This document shows positions 1-10,291 of a DNA stretch of 64,000 bases, piece after piece. Each line of letters opens with the position of its first letter. The stretch's first letter is position 1. A model generated the notes under the pieces. It was given only the letters and a program-made list of their open reading frames with translations, did no database searches and had not been told where the DNA came from. The stretch covers positions 2,170,001 through 2,234,000 of the forward strand of contig NZ_BBXJ01000001.1 in assembly GCF_001019715.1 (NCBI RefSeq), read 5' to 3'. The DNA is from Rodentibacter caecimuris (GTDB taxonomy: Bacteria; Pseudomonadota; Gammaproteobacteria; Enterobacterales; Pasteurellaceae). Made by a program: the position numbers and the translations under genes.

Positions 1-193
1 AAAGTCGGTTGGTATAACTGAATTTGTTATAAGTTACGTATTGAATTACAACGACTCAAAGCACTGAAGTAGATTCTCCCTAAATTTTTCGCCATTTTCA
101 AGTGGTTAGGAAATATCTATTTATAGCACCTTGTTTGCTTAAGTACATCATGAATTTATTACAAATGGTAAATTCCGCAAAAATTTTCCTCGC

Positions 194-1201
194 TTAGCCT
201 AATAAGTGATAAAGCAGTAAGTTAATGCCAAATCCACCAACAACTAACCATATAAAAACAAATAAACCTAATAAAAGTGGTTTTAACCCGGCTTGTTTTA
301 TCGTACTCAGATTCGTTGTTAGACCAAGTCCCGCCATGGCAGCCATTAACAAAATCGTATCAATTTGAACTAATAAGGCGACCCATTCGGTAGGTAGTAG
401 GTTAAAAGAATTAAATACGGCAACGAGAATAAATATCAGCGCAAAGTAAGGAATTGAAATTGCGTGATTTTGTTTCTCATCTTTGTGTAAAAAATAAGAT
501 AAGACGAGTAAAAAAGGCGCAAGCATCATCACCCGTATCATTTTTGACACCACGGCAATATCGGCAACAACAGGATTAATATTACTTCCTGCCGCATAGA
601 CTTGGGCGACCTCGTGCACAGAAGATCCAATATAAATGCCAAACTGATGAGGGTTAATATAGTCAATCAAAATAGGGTAAAGAATAGGATATAGAAACAT
701 AGCAATCGTGCCGAAAATAACGATTAAAGCAACGGCAACAGACACTTTATAAGAGGGGGCTCTTACAACAGGTTCGCTCGCAATGATTGCCGCCGCACCA
801 CAAATACTGCATCCGGCACCGGTAAGAAAAACGATCTGTTTATCAACTTTTAAGATCTTAATGCCAATCCAACAGGTTATTATAAATGTCAATATCAACA
901 TAATGGCATCGGCTACTACGGCATTCACTCCCACTTGCCCGATATCTTGTAATGTAATTCTAAAACCGTACAAAATAATGCCGAGGCGGAGCAATTTTCC
1001 TTTAGCAAAGGCCACGCCGAGATGGGTAACATGTTCGACTTTAGGGTAAAACGTATTGCCGCATAGAATACCAATGACAATCGCCAATGTTAATGTGCTG
1101 ATATTTAATGTCATCATGACTTCACTATGGCCAATTAAAAAAGCGATCGCAGTAATCACTAGTACTAAAAGCAAGCCCCAAATTAAGTTTAAATTTTTCA
1201 T
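194..1201 (-). CDS. YeiH/UPF0324-family membrane transporter (putative sulfate exporter)
   Basis: The 335-residue protein is almost entirely hydrophobic, with about ten predicted membrane helices in the inner membrane. The stretch GAGCSICGAAAI followed by a conserved glycine-rich region is typical of the YeiH/UPF0324 family. Members are annotated as putative sulfate exporters, but the substrate is poorly established. The start is the ATG at 1201. No LysR regulator lies divergently beside it, unlike the yeiE-yeiH arrangement in E. coli. An inverted repeat (TTACTC, five bases, GAGTAA at 1291-1307) lies about 90 bp upstream and could be a regulator site. Family is confident, function is not. Confidence 0.85.
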   Translation of the reverse strand: MKNLNLIWGLLLVLVITAIAFLIGHSEVMMTLNISTLTLAIVIGILCGNTFYPKVEHVTHLGVAFAKGKLLRLGIILYGFRITLQDIGQVGVNAVVADAIMLILTFIITCWIGIKILKVDKQIVFLTGAGCSICGAAAIIASEPVVRAPSYKVSVAVALIVIFGTIAMFLYPILYPILIDYINPHQFGIYIGSSVHEVAQVYAAGSNINPVVADIAVVSKMIRVMMLAPFLLVLSYFLHKDEKQNHAISIPYFALIFILVAVFNSFNLLPTEWVALLVQIDTILLMAAMAGLGLTTNLSTIKQAGLKPLLLGLFVFIWLVVGGFGINLLLYHLLG

Positions 1202-1417
1202 TACGATTCTCTCGTTAGCTTAAAATCACACTACAATAGCGAATTTAATTTATAAGTAAAACTAATTATAGTTATTTTAGTCGATGGGTGTTACTCAATT
1301 AGAGTAATTGAAACAAAATAAAGCACAGAATGAGATGTGTTCATCTTTTGCTTATGCGGTAATCAAAGGTGGCTAAACGTTGTATGAATGTTTTTATAAA
1401 ATTCTCTATGGATAAGC

Positions 1418-1633
1418 TTATTTTGAACACTTGCGAAGAATAAAGGAATGATCTCCATTTGGTTGGCAAAAACAATTTAAGGTTTTACACACTAGCTCAA
1501 TATCCTTAATATCGGTCTCCGTTGAAATGAGCAGCAGTAAGCTGTCATTTTCCGTGAGGGTTGCCAGCGCTTTTTTTATCATCAGCAATGGCAAGGGGCA
1601 GCGATAATTTCGCGTATCAAGTTGATAATCCAT
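1418..1633 (-). CDS. TusA/SirA-like sulfurtransferase-family protein
   Basis: This 71-residue protein carries the RCPLPLL segment near its N-terminus, matching the Cys-Pro-x-Pro signature of TusA/SirA/YedF proteins. The cysteine there is the predicted persulfide carrier. Two extra cysteines sit near the C-terminus. The start codon lies three bases past the stop of the upstream hemerythrin gene, so the two are almost certainly co-transcribed. The neighbourhood suggests sulfur or redox handling rather than the tRNA 2-thiolation role of canonical TusA, but that is inference. It is slightly shorter than typical TusA of about 80 residues. Confidence 0.8.
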   Translation of the reverse strand: MDYQLDTRNYRCPLPLLMIKKALATLTENDSLLLLISTETDIKDIELVCKTLNCFCQPNGDHSFILRKCSK

Positions 1634-1636
1634 AAA

Positions 1637-2149
1637 TCAAGGATGACGCCGTTTCGACATAACTTGGCCAATTGCATTTAACTCAGTTTCAGACAAGTAT
1701 TGTTTACCCAGCTCAAAAAGAGGTTCTTCAATAGCAATATGGTTAGCGTAGCCCGAGATGAATCGTTGAATGAGTGCCGAATCTATTTTATCGGTTTTTT
1801 GTGCGATTAATGCTTCTAATTGTTTAGAAAGTTCAAACCAATTTTTATGTAAATCAAGATGTTGGCGTTCCAGCTCCGCTACTTTTGATTTCGTTTCCGG
1901 TCGTTTAGCCATTAATGCAGGAAAAAAATCTTTTTCTTCATCATCATGGTGAAGCGGTGCGGCTTGATTAAAATACTGCAAAATAATTTTTATGTCGTTC
2001 AGTACTGCTTGATTTATGCCGTTCTTTTCTAAATAGTCGGGTAATAGACTAAGCTGATGACAAAAACGTTTGACCTTACCATGGCAGGCATAAAGCATGT
2101 CGATGGGTTCATTCCAAGTGGCGAATTGCTGAGGTTCAAGAATTTGCAT
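1637..2149 (-). CDS. Hemerythrin HHE-domain protein
   Basis: The 170-residue helical protein contains spaced iron-ligand motifs of the hemerythrin HHE fold: ACHGK near residue 23, HHDDEEKDFFP near 67, a His in ERQHLDLH near 100, and NHIAIEE near 137. Such cytoplasmic proteins bind a di-iron centre and sense or buffer oxygen or nitric oxide, or repair iron centres as in RIC/YtfE. This one lacks the YtfE N-terminal domain, so it is a stand-alone HHE protein. It is followed immediately by the TusA-like gene. The exact role is unknown. Confidence 0.85.
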   Translation of the reverse strand: MQILEPQQFATWNEPIDMLYACHGKVKRFCHQLSLLPDYLEKNGINQAVLNDIKIILQYFNQAAPLHHDDEEKDFFPALMAKRPETKSKVAELERQHLDLHKNWFELSKQLEALIAQKTDKIDSALIQRFISGYANHIAIEEPLFELGKQYLSETELNAIGQVMSKRRHP

Positions 2150-2170
2150 AATTTTCCTTCTTTTTGTGTG

Positions 2171-2200
2171 AAAAGTGCGGTCATTTTTGACCGCACTTTT
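2171..2200. terminator. Inverted USS terminator
   Basis: Two uptake signals face each other, giving a 13-bp stem (AAAAGTGCGGTCA with its complement) around a short T-rich loop. It lies between tgt and the hemerythrin gene, both on the minus strand, so it likely ends tgt transcription. Confidence 0.8.
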
Positions 2201-2206
2201 ACTGCC

Positions 2207-3379
<1,173 letters not shown>

Positions 3380-3413
3380 TCAACGAATAAACAGTTCGAA
3401 GATATCAGTAAAA

Positions 3414-3437
3414 AAGCCTGTTTGCGCAAACAGGCTT
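3414..3437 (-). terminator. Perfect 24-bp palindromic terminator between queA and tgt
   Basis: The sequence is two perfect 12-bp arms (AAGCCTGTTTGC and complement) with no separate loop, followed on the minus strand by five T. It would end queA transcripts or attenuate read-through into tgt. Confidence 0.7.
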
Positions 3438-3491
3438 CATTCTTTGGGTAGCCCGGTATTGTAGGTGTTGCTTTTATTTAAGTCAAACGGC

Positions 3492-4583
3492 TTATTCCAA
3501 TCCCTTCACCCGGGTATTTTTTGTAATAAACATAGCATCGCCGTAACTGAAAAAACGGTAGCGATTTTCGACCGCACTTTTGTAGGCGTTCATTGTGTGG
3601 GTAAAACCGGCAAAGGCGGAAACCAGCATAATTAATGAACTTTCCGGTAAATGGAAATTAGTGATTAACACATCCACCACACGGAATTTTTTACCGGGAT
3701 AAATGAAAATTGAGGTATCGGAAAAATAAGGCTCGATTAAATCCGGATTGCCGTTTTCCTCTGCGGATAAAGCGGCGGTTTCAATGGAACGAACGGAGGT
3801 TGTTCCTACCGCAATAACACGTTTTCCGGCTTTTTTGGTTTCAATAATCGCATTGCACACTTCCTGCGAAAGCTCTACATATTCCGCATGCATAATGTGA
3901 TCTTCAATATTTTCCACCCGTACGGGTTGAAATGTGCCTGCCCCCACATGGAGCGTCACAAATTCAAAATTGACACCTTTGGCTTGAAGCTTTGCCAATA
4001 GTTCATCATCAAAATGCAAACCGGCTGTCGGTGCCGCCACCGCACCGGGAACTTTGTTATAAACCGTTTGATAGCATTCTTGATCCTCCTCCTCATCGGG
4101 GCGATCAATATAAGGCGGTAATGGCATATGGCCTATTTGTTGCAACACCGTTAAAAGTGCGGTGGATTTATCGGTTAATTCGACTTCAAAAAGTGTATCG
4201 TGACGTGCAATCATCACCGCTTGAATACCTTTATTTTCGCCCAGTTTATCTTCCCCTAAAAATAATTCGGTGCCTTCCTTAGGCGATCTTGAGGAGCGAA
4301 TGTGAGCGAGAAAGCGGTGTTCATCCAGCATACGTTCAACCAGCACTTCAATTTTTCCGCCACTGGCTTTGCGTCCAAACATTCGCGCAGGAATAACACG
4401 GGTATTATTAAAAATTAACAAATCGCCGGCATCAATAAGATCAAATACATCGGTGAAAGTGCGGTGAGAAATTTCACCGTTTTCGCCATTTAACGTCAAT
4501 AAGCGACAAGAAGAGCGATCTTTTTTGGGATAACGGGCGATAAGTTCATCGGGTAAATCAAAGTGGAAATCTGAAACACGCAT
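3492..4583 (-). CDS. queA: S-adenosylmethionine:tRNA ribosyltransferase-isomerase
   Basis: QueA transfers the ribosyl moiety of S-adenosylmethionine to preQ1-34 in tRNA to form epoxyqueuosine, the step after Tgt. The protein begins [19 protein letters not shown], the standard N-terminus of the family. I therefore prefer the ATG at 4583 over one two codons upstream. Conserved blocks PTAGLHF near residue 175 and [11 protein letters not shown] near 205 are visible, and [15 protein letters not shown] lies near 310. Length 363 fits. It pairs with tgt downstream for queuosine synthesis. Confidence 0.97.
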   Translation of the reverse strand: MRVSDFHFDLPDELIARYPKKDRSSCRLLTLNGENGEISHRTFTDVFDLIDAGDLLIFNNTRVIPARMFGRKASGGKIEVLVERMLDEHRFLAHIRSSRSPKEGTELFLGEDKLGENKGIQAVMIARHDTLFEVELTDKSTALLTVLQQIGHMPLPPYIDRPDEEEDQECYQTVYNKVPGAVAAPTAGLHFDDELLAKLQAKGVNFEFVTLHVGAGTFQPVRVENIEDHIMHAEYVELSQEVCNAIIETKKAGKRVIAVGTTSVRSIETAALSAEENGNPDLIEPYFSDTSIFIYPGKKFRVVDVLITNFHLPESSLIMLVSAFAGFTHTMNAYKSAVENRYRFFSYGDAMFITKNTRVKGLE

Positions 4584-4641
4584 AATCATATTGGGTTGAT
4601 AAAAAGATGGGGTAGTCTAGTTGGAATGATTGGTAAGCTCA

Positions 4642-4666
4642 AGGGGAAATATTCACTATTTCCCCT
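4642..4666 (-). terminator. Hairpin downstream of pssA
   Basis: A 10-bp perfect stem (AGGGGAAATA with its complement) with a 5-base loop lies just past the pssA stop. There is no clear T tract after it, so it may stabilise the 3' end rather than be a classical terminator. Confidence 0.4.
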
Positions 4667-4674
4667 CTATCATA

Positions 4675-6042
4675 TTAAAGAATCATTTTTACTAATTTAT
4701 CCGCTTTAACTCGGGCAAACTTTTTCAGTAATTTTTGAACCGGCTCAGGGTACTGAGACAGTTCTTCCAATTCGGCATAATGGCTTAATACGGTGGTATG
4801 CTGACGAATATGATTTAATTCTTTCTCAACTTGATCACGTAATTCTTGTTTCGGATCGTGAATCAACAAACCATTTTCCGCATCTAAACGCCAAGCGCGC
4901 GGATTTAAGTTATTACCGGTCAGTAAAATGTAGCGATTATCCACCCACACCCCTTTTAAGTGGTATGTGTTATCGCCGTCTTTCCATAAACGGATTGTTA
5001 ATCGACCCTGTTCAATGTCTTGCTGGAATTTTTCACAAAAATGACGGAGATTACTTTCATATAAATAAGGTAAGGCGCCCGCCATTTTGAAAGGTTGTTC
5101 CGGTGGAATATAAAAATCGTTTGCTACTTTGTCACCTACGATAATTTCGATTTTCTTCCCTTCTTCCAGTAAACGGGCAATTTTAACTTGCAGGGGACGG
5201 GGAAAATTAAAATAAGGTGTACAAACCACCAAATTTTCTTGAACTTGTAAAAATAAATCTTCAATGATTTGGTTTAATTCATTGCCTGACGCACCTAAAC
5301 CAAATAATGGCGAAACACTTAAAATATCGGAAAAACCGACCGCACTTTCCAAACTATATTCCGCATGACTGGCTAAATTTTTACGATAAGCGCGAATAGC
5401 CGAGCGAATTTCTTTGGTACGGGGACGATTTGCCACATCAAGCGGATGAACGGCATTCAGGTCTAATAAATGCTCATTAATAAAACTTACCATTGAATCG
5501 GCTAATTCTGCATTCGTGATTTTTTGATAGCGATCGTAGCGGTATTTACCGTCTTGTTGTAAGTACACGTTGTTGATACTCGCGCCACTATAAAGCACCG
5601 TATCATCAAAAATAAATCCCTTGATATGTAAAACGCCGAACACTTCACGGGTATTAATCGGCACGCCGAAAAATATATTCGGATCCTCTGAAAGTTGATA
5701 GGTTTGACGCTGTTCCACATACCAATCGGCATTGGTCGCCGATTTTTCCGCGCCCAATAAATTGCGCTGACCACGATGCCAATCCACAAGGATTTTAATG
5801 TCTAAATCAGGCTGTTCTTGTTTTATACGATAAATTTCATCAAGAATTTCTTGCCCCGCTTCATCTTTTTGCCAGTAAAGTGCGGTTACATAAATACGTT
5901 TTTGGGCATTTCTAATTAATTCAATAATCTGAGTTTTAAATTCAGTCGGACTAAACAAAAATTCCACTTGCGTTTTTTCTAAAGGCAAAAAAGGCAGATT
6001 TGTGAGATTTTGTTCTGCTCGTTTTAATTTATTGATTAACAT
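4675..6042 (-). CDS. pssA: CDP-diacylglycerol-serine O-phosphatidyltransferase
   Basis: PssA makes phosphatidylserine, the precursor of phosphatidylethanolamine, at the inner membrane surface. The 455-residue protein is the Gram-negative phospholipase-D-type enzyme. Two HKD-type motifs are visible: LHIKGFIFDD near residue 138 and YHLKGVWVDNRYILLTGNN near 355. Its length matches E. coli PssA (about 450). It is divergent from the SpoU-family methylase gene, an arrangement I recall in H. influenzae. There are no membrane helices, as expected for this peripheral enzyme. Confidence 0.96.
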   Translation of the reverse strand: MLINKLKRAEQNLTNLPFLPLEKTQVEFLFSPTEFKTQIIELIRNAQKRIYVTALYWQKDEAGQEILDEIYRIKQEQPDLDIKILVDWHRGQRNLLGAEKSATNADWYVEQRQTYQLSEDPNIFFGVPINTREVFGVLHIKGFIFDDTVLYSGASINNVYLQQDGKYRYDRYQKITNAELADSMVSFINEHLLDLNAVHPLDVANRPRTKEIRSAIRAYRKNLASHAEYSLESAVGFSDILSVSPLFGLGASGNELNQIIEDLFLQVQENLVVCTPYFNFPRPLQVKIARLLEEGKKIEIIVGDKVANDFYIPPEQPFKMAGALPYLYESNLRHFCEKFQQDIEQGRLTIRLWKDGDNTYHLKGVWVDNRYILLTGNNLNPRAWRLDAENGLLIHDPKQELRDQVEKELNHIRQHTTVLSHYAELEELSQYPEPVQKLLKKFARVKADKLVKMIL

Positions 6043-6191
6043 AATTTGTCTCTGTATTCTCTAGGAATGGGCTAGTTTACAATATTTCTCCGATGGATTG
6101 ATAGAAAAAAGGTTTTTTTTCGTTATAATGCTCACAAAATTTGACATTTTTTGGCGAATTATTATCCAATTTTTTTCTTGAGTATCCTTTT

Positions 6192-7244
6192 ATGAACAAT
6201 TCCCGCAAGCCGACTTTTCAAACCAATCCCCGTAAATCTTTCCAAGAACAACGTTCTGAACGCGATGTTTCTCCACGTTTTAATGAGCAAAAACATCGTG
6301 AAAATCGACCGCACTTTGATAAAAAACATAGTGAGGGAAAAAAACAACCTCGTTTTCAACAAGAAGTCCGTGAGCCACGTGTTGCTGAGCTTTCTTTAAA
6401 TAAAAGTGGCAGAGCACAAGGTAATGTCAAAGTTTTGGTGAAAAGCACGGGGACAGCATACAAACCAAAAGAAAAGAAAACCGGCGCACTTTCCCCCCGC
6501 GCACCGGAAAAAATTAAGAAAAATCGGGCGGAAGAAATGAAAGTCTATGGTGAAAATGCCTGTTTAGCGTTATTTAATAATCGTCCGGAAAGTATTGTTC
6601 GTGTTTGGGCAACGGTGCAGATGTCGCATAAAATCGGTGAAATGTTCAGTTATTTAGCGGCAAACAAAAAAGTGTACCACGTGGTAGATAATGACGAATT
6701 ATCCCTTGTGAGCGGTACGCCGCATCACGGCGGTATTTGTATGTTAGTGAAAAAACAACGCCCGTTCATGTTGCAAGGCTATTTGGATATTCCGCACGAG
6801 GAAGATTGTTTAGTGCTGTTAGACAATGTAGATAATGCTCAAAATATTGGCGGAGTACTGCGTACCTGTGCATTTTATGGGGTGAAGAATGTCGTAACCA
6901 ATAATGCCGATAATCTATATTCTGCGGCGGCTATGCGTGTTGCGGAAGGTGGCGCGGAATATATCCGTTTATTAGAATGTTTAGATATTGAATCCGCATT
7001 ACAACAACTTCGCCAAAGCGGGTACCAAGTGATACATGTTGCGCAAGACAAAGAGGGGACGCCTCTTGATTCGGTTCAATTTAATAAAAAAGTCGCATTT
7101 TTATTCAGTGAAAGCGGCACGTTAGATTTATCCGAAAGACCGGATGTAAATGTTCGTTTATCTTTAAGTAGCCCATTAAAAAATGGCTTAAATATTGCGG
7201 TAAACAGTGGCATTCTGTTGTCGAAATGGTATTTTTCAAAGTAA
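6192..7244 (+). CDS. TrmH/SpoU-family RNA methyltransferase (YfiF-like)
   Basis: The C-terminal half is a SPOUT methyltransferase: LDNVDNAQNIGGVLRTCAF (motif 1) near residue 210 and LSLSSPLKNGLNIAVNSGI (motif 3) near 325. The first 120 residues are basic, low-complexity and rich in Arg, Lys, Gln and Pro, resembling E. coli YfiF. An SpoU substrate-binding domain (AEEMKVYGENACLALF) follows. An upstream in-frame ATG at 6141 would add 17 hydrophobic residues unlike the family, so I chose 6192. The RNA target is not known. Confidence 0.88.
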   Translation: MNNSRKPTFQTNPRKSFQEQRSERDVSPRFNEQKHRENRPHFDKKHSEGKKQPRFQQEVREPRVAELSLNKSGRAQGNVKVLVKSTGTAYKPKEKKTGALSPRAPEKIKKNRAEEMKVYGENACLALFNNRPESIVRVWATVQMSHKIGEMFSYLAANKKVYHVVDNDELSLVSGTPHHGGICMLVKKQRPFMLQGYLDIPHEEDCLVLLDNVDNAQNIGGVLRTCAFYGVKNVVTNNADNLYSAAAMRVAEGGAEYIRLLECLDIESALQQLRQSGYQVIHVAQDKEGTPLDSVQFNKKVAFLFSESGTLDLSERPDVNVRLSLSSPLKNGLNIAVNSGILLSKWYFSK

Positions 7245-7280
7245 AAACAGCCTAAAGTGCGGTCGTTTTTTTCATTGTTT

Positions 7281-7304
7281 AAAGGCTGAATTATCAGCCT
7301 TTTA
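7281..7304 (+). terminator. Terminator of the SpoU-family methylase gene
   Basis: A 9-bp stem AAAGGCTGA/TCAGCCTTT with loop ATTA is followed by a T-rich tract. A single USS lies just upstream at about 7254. Confidence 0.75.
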
Positions 7305-7399
7305 TTTTGAAAAAGACACTAAGTTATTATATTAGGTTGGTGGCTAGAACTTATGTGTTTCATATAGAAGATGGAGCAAAATTAATATCCATGCATTTG

Positions 7400-7851
7400 A
7401 TACTTCAAAAGAAGAATACCAAAGAACATATAAGAGTATGCTTAATTAAGTGACTAAATTCACTTACATCATAACTACGATAAGTATCAGTGTAAACAAT
7501 ACTGTAAGTATTAATCTTTTCTCGAATAATCGGTAATAAGCCCGATTGTGTATTTAGTACGACAATGTCATTGTGCTTGAGAAACCCGAATACTACGACT
7601 TTGCCTACAGCCCCACGCCCACATTTACCATTGCCCGTACCACCAATAACCTTTCATCGGCTTCAATTTTCCCCTCAAATATTTCAATATGTGAGCTACT
7701 TTGATAGATAAGTAATTATAAAAGATGAAAATAGCATGCTGTGGTAGTTTTATTTATATTCACAAGCTAAAACTACACGAGTAGTTACACCAACTACGAA
7801 AAGCTCGATGAGTTTCTGTGATTCATGCTGACTTAGAAGAGTTTTTCTCAT
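7400..7851 (-). pseudogene. Decayed IS1016-like (IS1595 family) transposase
   Basis: On the minus strand the frame starts MRKTLLSQHESQKLIELFV at 7851, the typical start of IS1016-type transposases. It is interrupted by stops within about 35 codons and by at least one frame change. Later pieces are still recognisable: IEIFEGKIEADER (first catalytic Asp region), GRGAVGKVVVFGFLK, and SIVYTDTYRSYD (second catalytic Asp). The C-terminal part with the last catalytic residue is gone or unrecognisable. Boundaries are approximate and I could not define the terminal inverted repeats. It fills most of the otherwise gene-free interval 7305-7885. Confidence 0.85.
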
Positions 7852-7885
7852 TAGAATATTTTATCTTAAGTGAGGAATTTGTCAG

Positions 7886-8617
7886 TTATCTATGACTGCC
7901 CCATGTTTTTTCAATATCCAATATTTCGACAACATCCACTGTCCCCGCTTTAATCTTCCACTTTACATTAAATTCATAAAGGCTAATACCATAAATACGC
8001 TCACTCGGTTTACCTTGTTGATAAGCCGGTCGTGGATCCTGTTCGATAACTTCACGAATAAAACGCATTAAGTGCGGTCGTTTTTGTTCGAGTTTTTTGA
8101 CCGCACTTTGTGCTTGTTCCGAAAATTCTACCTGAAGTTTTTGCGCAGGCTTTTCTTGTGCAAAGCCTGATTGAGCATCAGGTTCGCTATCAGCGTAGGC
8201 AATGTAAGGTTTAATATCGAAAATCGGCGTGCCATCTACCAAATCCACCGAACCTAAATGTAAAAAGACTTTACCGTGAATACATTCTACTTTTCGCAAT
8301 ACCACTTTTGACAAGCCCAATGGATTTGGACGATGGGTCGCTCGCGAAGCAAACACGCCGACCCGTTGATTTCCGCCTAAACGTGGCGGCCGTACGGTAG
8401 GTTGCCATTTACCTTGAGGAATTTGATCAAACTGAAAAATCAACCAAAGATGGCTAAATTTTTCCAAACCGCGCACTGCTTCCGGTGAATTATAAGGTGG
8501 GAGCAATTCCACAATTCCAACGCCATCCTGCACTAAGTCAGGTTGGCGCGGGACAGAAAATTTCTCTTTATAAGGCGAGTGAATAATCGCAATGGGCGAT
8601 AAGGTTAAATCATTCAT
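7886..8617 (-). CDS. trmO: tRNA (N6-threonylcarbamoyladenosine-37) methyltransferase TrmO
   Basis: TrmO (YaeB/TsaA, formerly UPF0066) methylates t6A37 of tRNA-Thr using S-adenosylmethionine. The protein starts with the family block [17 protein letters not shown] and contains [16 protein letters not shown] near residue 95. The C-terminal region of about 80 residues ([16 protein letters not shown]) matches the full-length gamma-proteobacterial form of about 240 residues. It is divergent from menA with 61 bp between the start codons; a USS lies in this gap. An inverted USS pair lies inside the gene at about 8073-8108. Confidence 0.92.
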   Translation of the reverse strand: MNDLTLSPIAIIHSPYKEKFSVPRQPDLVQDGVGIVELLPPYNSPEAVRGLEKFSHLWLIFQFDQIPQGKWQPTVRPPRLGGNQRVGVFASRATHRPNPLGLSKVVLRKVECIHGKVFLHLGSVDLVDGTPIFDIKPYIAYADSEPDAQSGFAQEKPAQKLQVEFSEQAQSAVKKLEQKRPHLMRFIREVIEQDPRPAYQQGKPSERIYGISLYEFNVKWKIKAGTVDVVEILDIEKTWGSHR

Positions 8618-8678
8618 AAATACTTGAGATTAAGGTAGAATACGTCACTCATTGTAATCAAAAGTGCGGTCAAAAAAA

Positions 8679-9590
8679 ATGACAAATGAAAAATTGAAAA
8701 TGTGGTGGGAAACAGCCCGCCCGAAAACCTTACCCTTAGCATTAGCCTCAATCTTCACCGGTTCGGCTTTAGGCTACTGGGCAAATCCGGAAAAATTTAA
8801 TAACTTGGTGATGGCACTTTGTTTACTCACCACGATTTTATTACAGGTTCTCTCAAATTTCGCCAATGATTACGGAGATCATCAAAAAGGAGCGGACACC
8901 AAAGAACGTATCGGGCCATTGCGCGGTATTCAAAAAGGGGAAATTTCAGCCAGTGAATTGAAATGGGGGTTAATTTCAATGGTAGTGGCAAGCTTTATTT
9001 CCGGCAGTTTGTTGATCGGTATCGCTTACGAAAATCTCTCCGATTTACTCACCTTTGCAGGACTAGGCATTTTAGCCATTATTGCCGCCATTACCTATAC
9101 AGTGGGAACCAAACCCTATGGTTATATGGGATTGGGCGATATTTCCGTTTTACTGTTTTTTGGTTTACTTGGTGTAGGCGGAACCTATTATTTGCAAACA
9201 CATAGTATTGACAGCAAAATTCTCCTACCGGCTATCGGTTCAGGTTTATTAGCCAGTGCCGTATTAAACATAAACAACTTACGTGATATAGAGCAAGATG
9301 CCAAAGCCGGTAAAAATACTTTAGCGGTACGTTTAGGAGCATATAAAGGGCGTGTTTATCACTGTGTTTTATTAGGTATTGCCGCATTATGTTACTTGAT
9401 TTTCACGATTGCGACCGCCACTTCTTGGGTGAATTATTTATTCTTATTGGCCTTTCCGGTTCTTACAAAACACGCCATTTTTGTCTATCATAGCCAAGAG
9501 CCGAGTGCTTTACGTCCAATGCTTGCCCAGATGTCAATGATTTCATTATTCATCAACTTGCTTTTTAGTTTGGGCTTGCTTATCGGCTAA
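8679..9590 (+). CDS. menA: 1,4-dihydroxy-2-naphthoate polyprenyltransferase
   Basis: MenA prenylates 1,4-dihydroxy-2-naphthoate to demethylmenaquinone in the inner membrane, supplying the quinone for anaerobic respiration. That includes electron flow to the Nap system encoded at 38-45 kb. The UbiA-type motifs NFANDYGDHQKGAD near residue 65 and NNLRDIEQDAKAGKNT near 185 are both present, with eight or nine membrane helices. A GTG 15 bases upstream lies inside a USS and would add five residues. I chose the ATG giving MTNEKLKMWWETARPKT, which matches family starts. Confidence 0.95.
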   Translation: MTNEKLKMWWETARPKTLPLALASIFTGSALGYWANPEKFNNLVMALCLLTTILLQVLSNFANDYGDHQKGADTKERIGPLRGIQKGEISASELKWGLISMVVASFISGSLLIGIAYENLSDLLTFAGLGILAIIAAITYTVGTKPYGYMGLGDISVLLFFGLLGVGGTYYLQTHSIDSKILLPAIGSGLLASAVLNINNLRDIEQDAKAGKNTLAVRLGAYKGRVYHCVLLGIAALCYLIFTIATATSWVNYLFLLAFPVLTKHAIFVYHSQEPSALRPMLAQMSMISLFINLLFSLGLLIG

Positions 9591-9637
9591 ATCAGCATAT
9601 ACTAAGCACGATCTCAGGATTTTAATAGGGGAAATTT

Positions 9638-10138
9638 ATGTTTATTGATACTTCAGAACTTTGCGATCTTTATGCAGATCAAGTGGATGTAGTAGAACCG
9701 ATTTTTTCAAGTTTTGGCGGCGTAAATCATTTTTATGGTAAAGTCACAACAGTGAAATGCTTTGAAAATAATGGACTCATCGCTGAAGTATTGGAAGAAA
9801 ACGGCGAAGGGCGTGTATTGGTTGTGGACGGCGGCGGTGCTGTGCGTCGAGGCTTAGTGGATGCCGAACTGGCCCAACTAGCCGCCGATAACGGCTGGGA
9901 AGGCATTATTGTTTATGGTGCGATTCGCCAAATTCAGCAGCTTGAAAATATTGATATCGGTATTCATGCCCTTGCACCGATTCCGGTCGGAGCCGATCAA
10001 AATAATATTGGTGAAACCGATATTCCCGTAAATTTTGGCGGCGTAACTTTTTTCCCTGAAGATTATATTTACGCCGATCTTACCGGTGTTATTCTTTCCC
10101 AAGAACCTCTTGATCTAAAAGATTTCGAGGAAGAGTAA
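9638..10138 (+). CDS. rraA: Ribonuclease E activity regulator RraA
   Basis: RraA is a ring-shaped trimer that binds RNase E and inhibits its activity. The 166-residue protein begins [21 protein letters not shown]. It contains the conserved [20 protein letters not shown] block near residue 65 and [10 protein letters not shown] near 90. It follows menA by 47 bases with a good ribosome site (AGGGG), so co-transcription is likely. This neighbourhood explains its old misannotation as MenG. Confidence 0.96.
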   Translation: MFIDTSELCDLYADQVDVVEPIFSSFGGVNHFYGKVTTVKCFENNGLIAEVLEENGEGRVLVVDGGGAVRRGLVDAELAQLAADNGWEGIIVYGAIRQIQQLENIDIGIHALAPIPVGADQNNIGETDIPVNFGGVTFFPEDYIYADLTGVILSQEPLDLKDFEEE

Positions 10139-10148
10139 ATAAAATTTT

Positions 10149-10178
10149 TCAAGTGCGGTCAAAATAACCGCACTTTTT
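10149..10178 (+). terminator. Inverted USS terminator after rraA
   Basis: AAGTGCGGT and ACCGCACTT face each other across seven bases and are followed by seven T on the plus strand. Confidence 0.8.
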
Positions 10179-10291
10179 TTGTTTAAATTTTTTGCACTTG
10201 ATCACACTTTTGAATTTTGCTCGTTGCAAGTTGATGACATTCCTTTAACATTATTTCGTTCATTTGGTTTACAAAAATGTAGGGGAATTTT

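Noticed and set aside
1..193. Left-edge sequence as a mobile-element end
   Set aside because: It is AT-rich with no recognisable coding sequence or inverted repeat; nothing could be supported.
8664..8678. GTG start for menA five codons upstream
   Set aside because: The GTG lies inside a USS with no ribosome site, and the added residues are not family-like.
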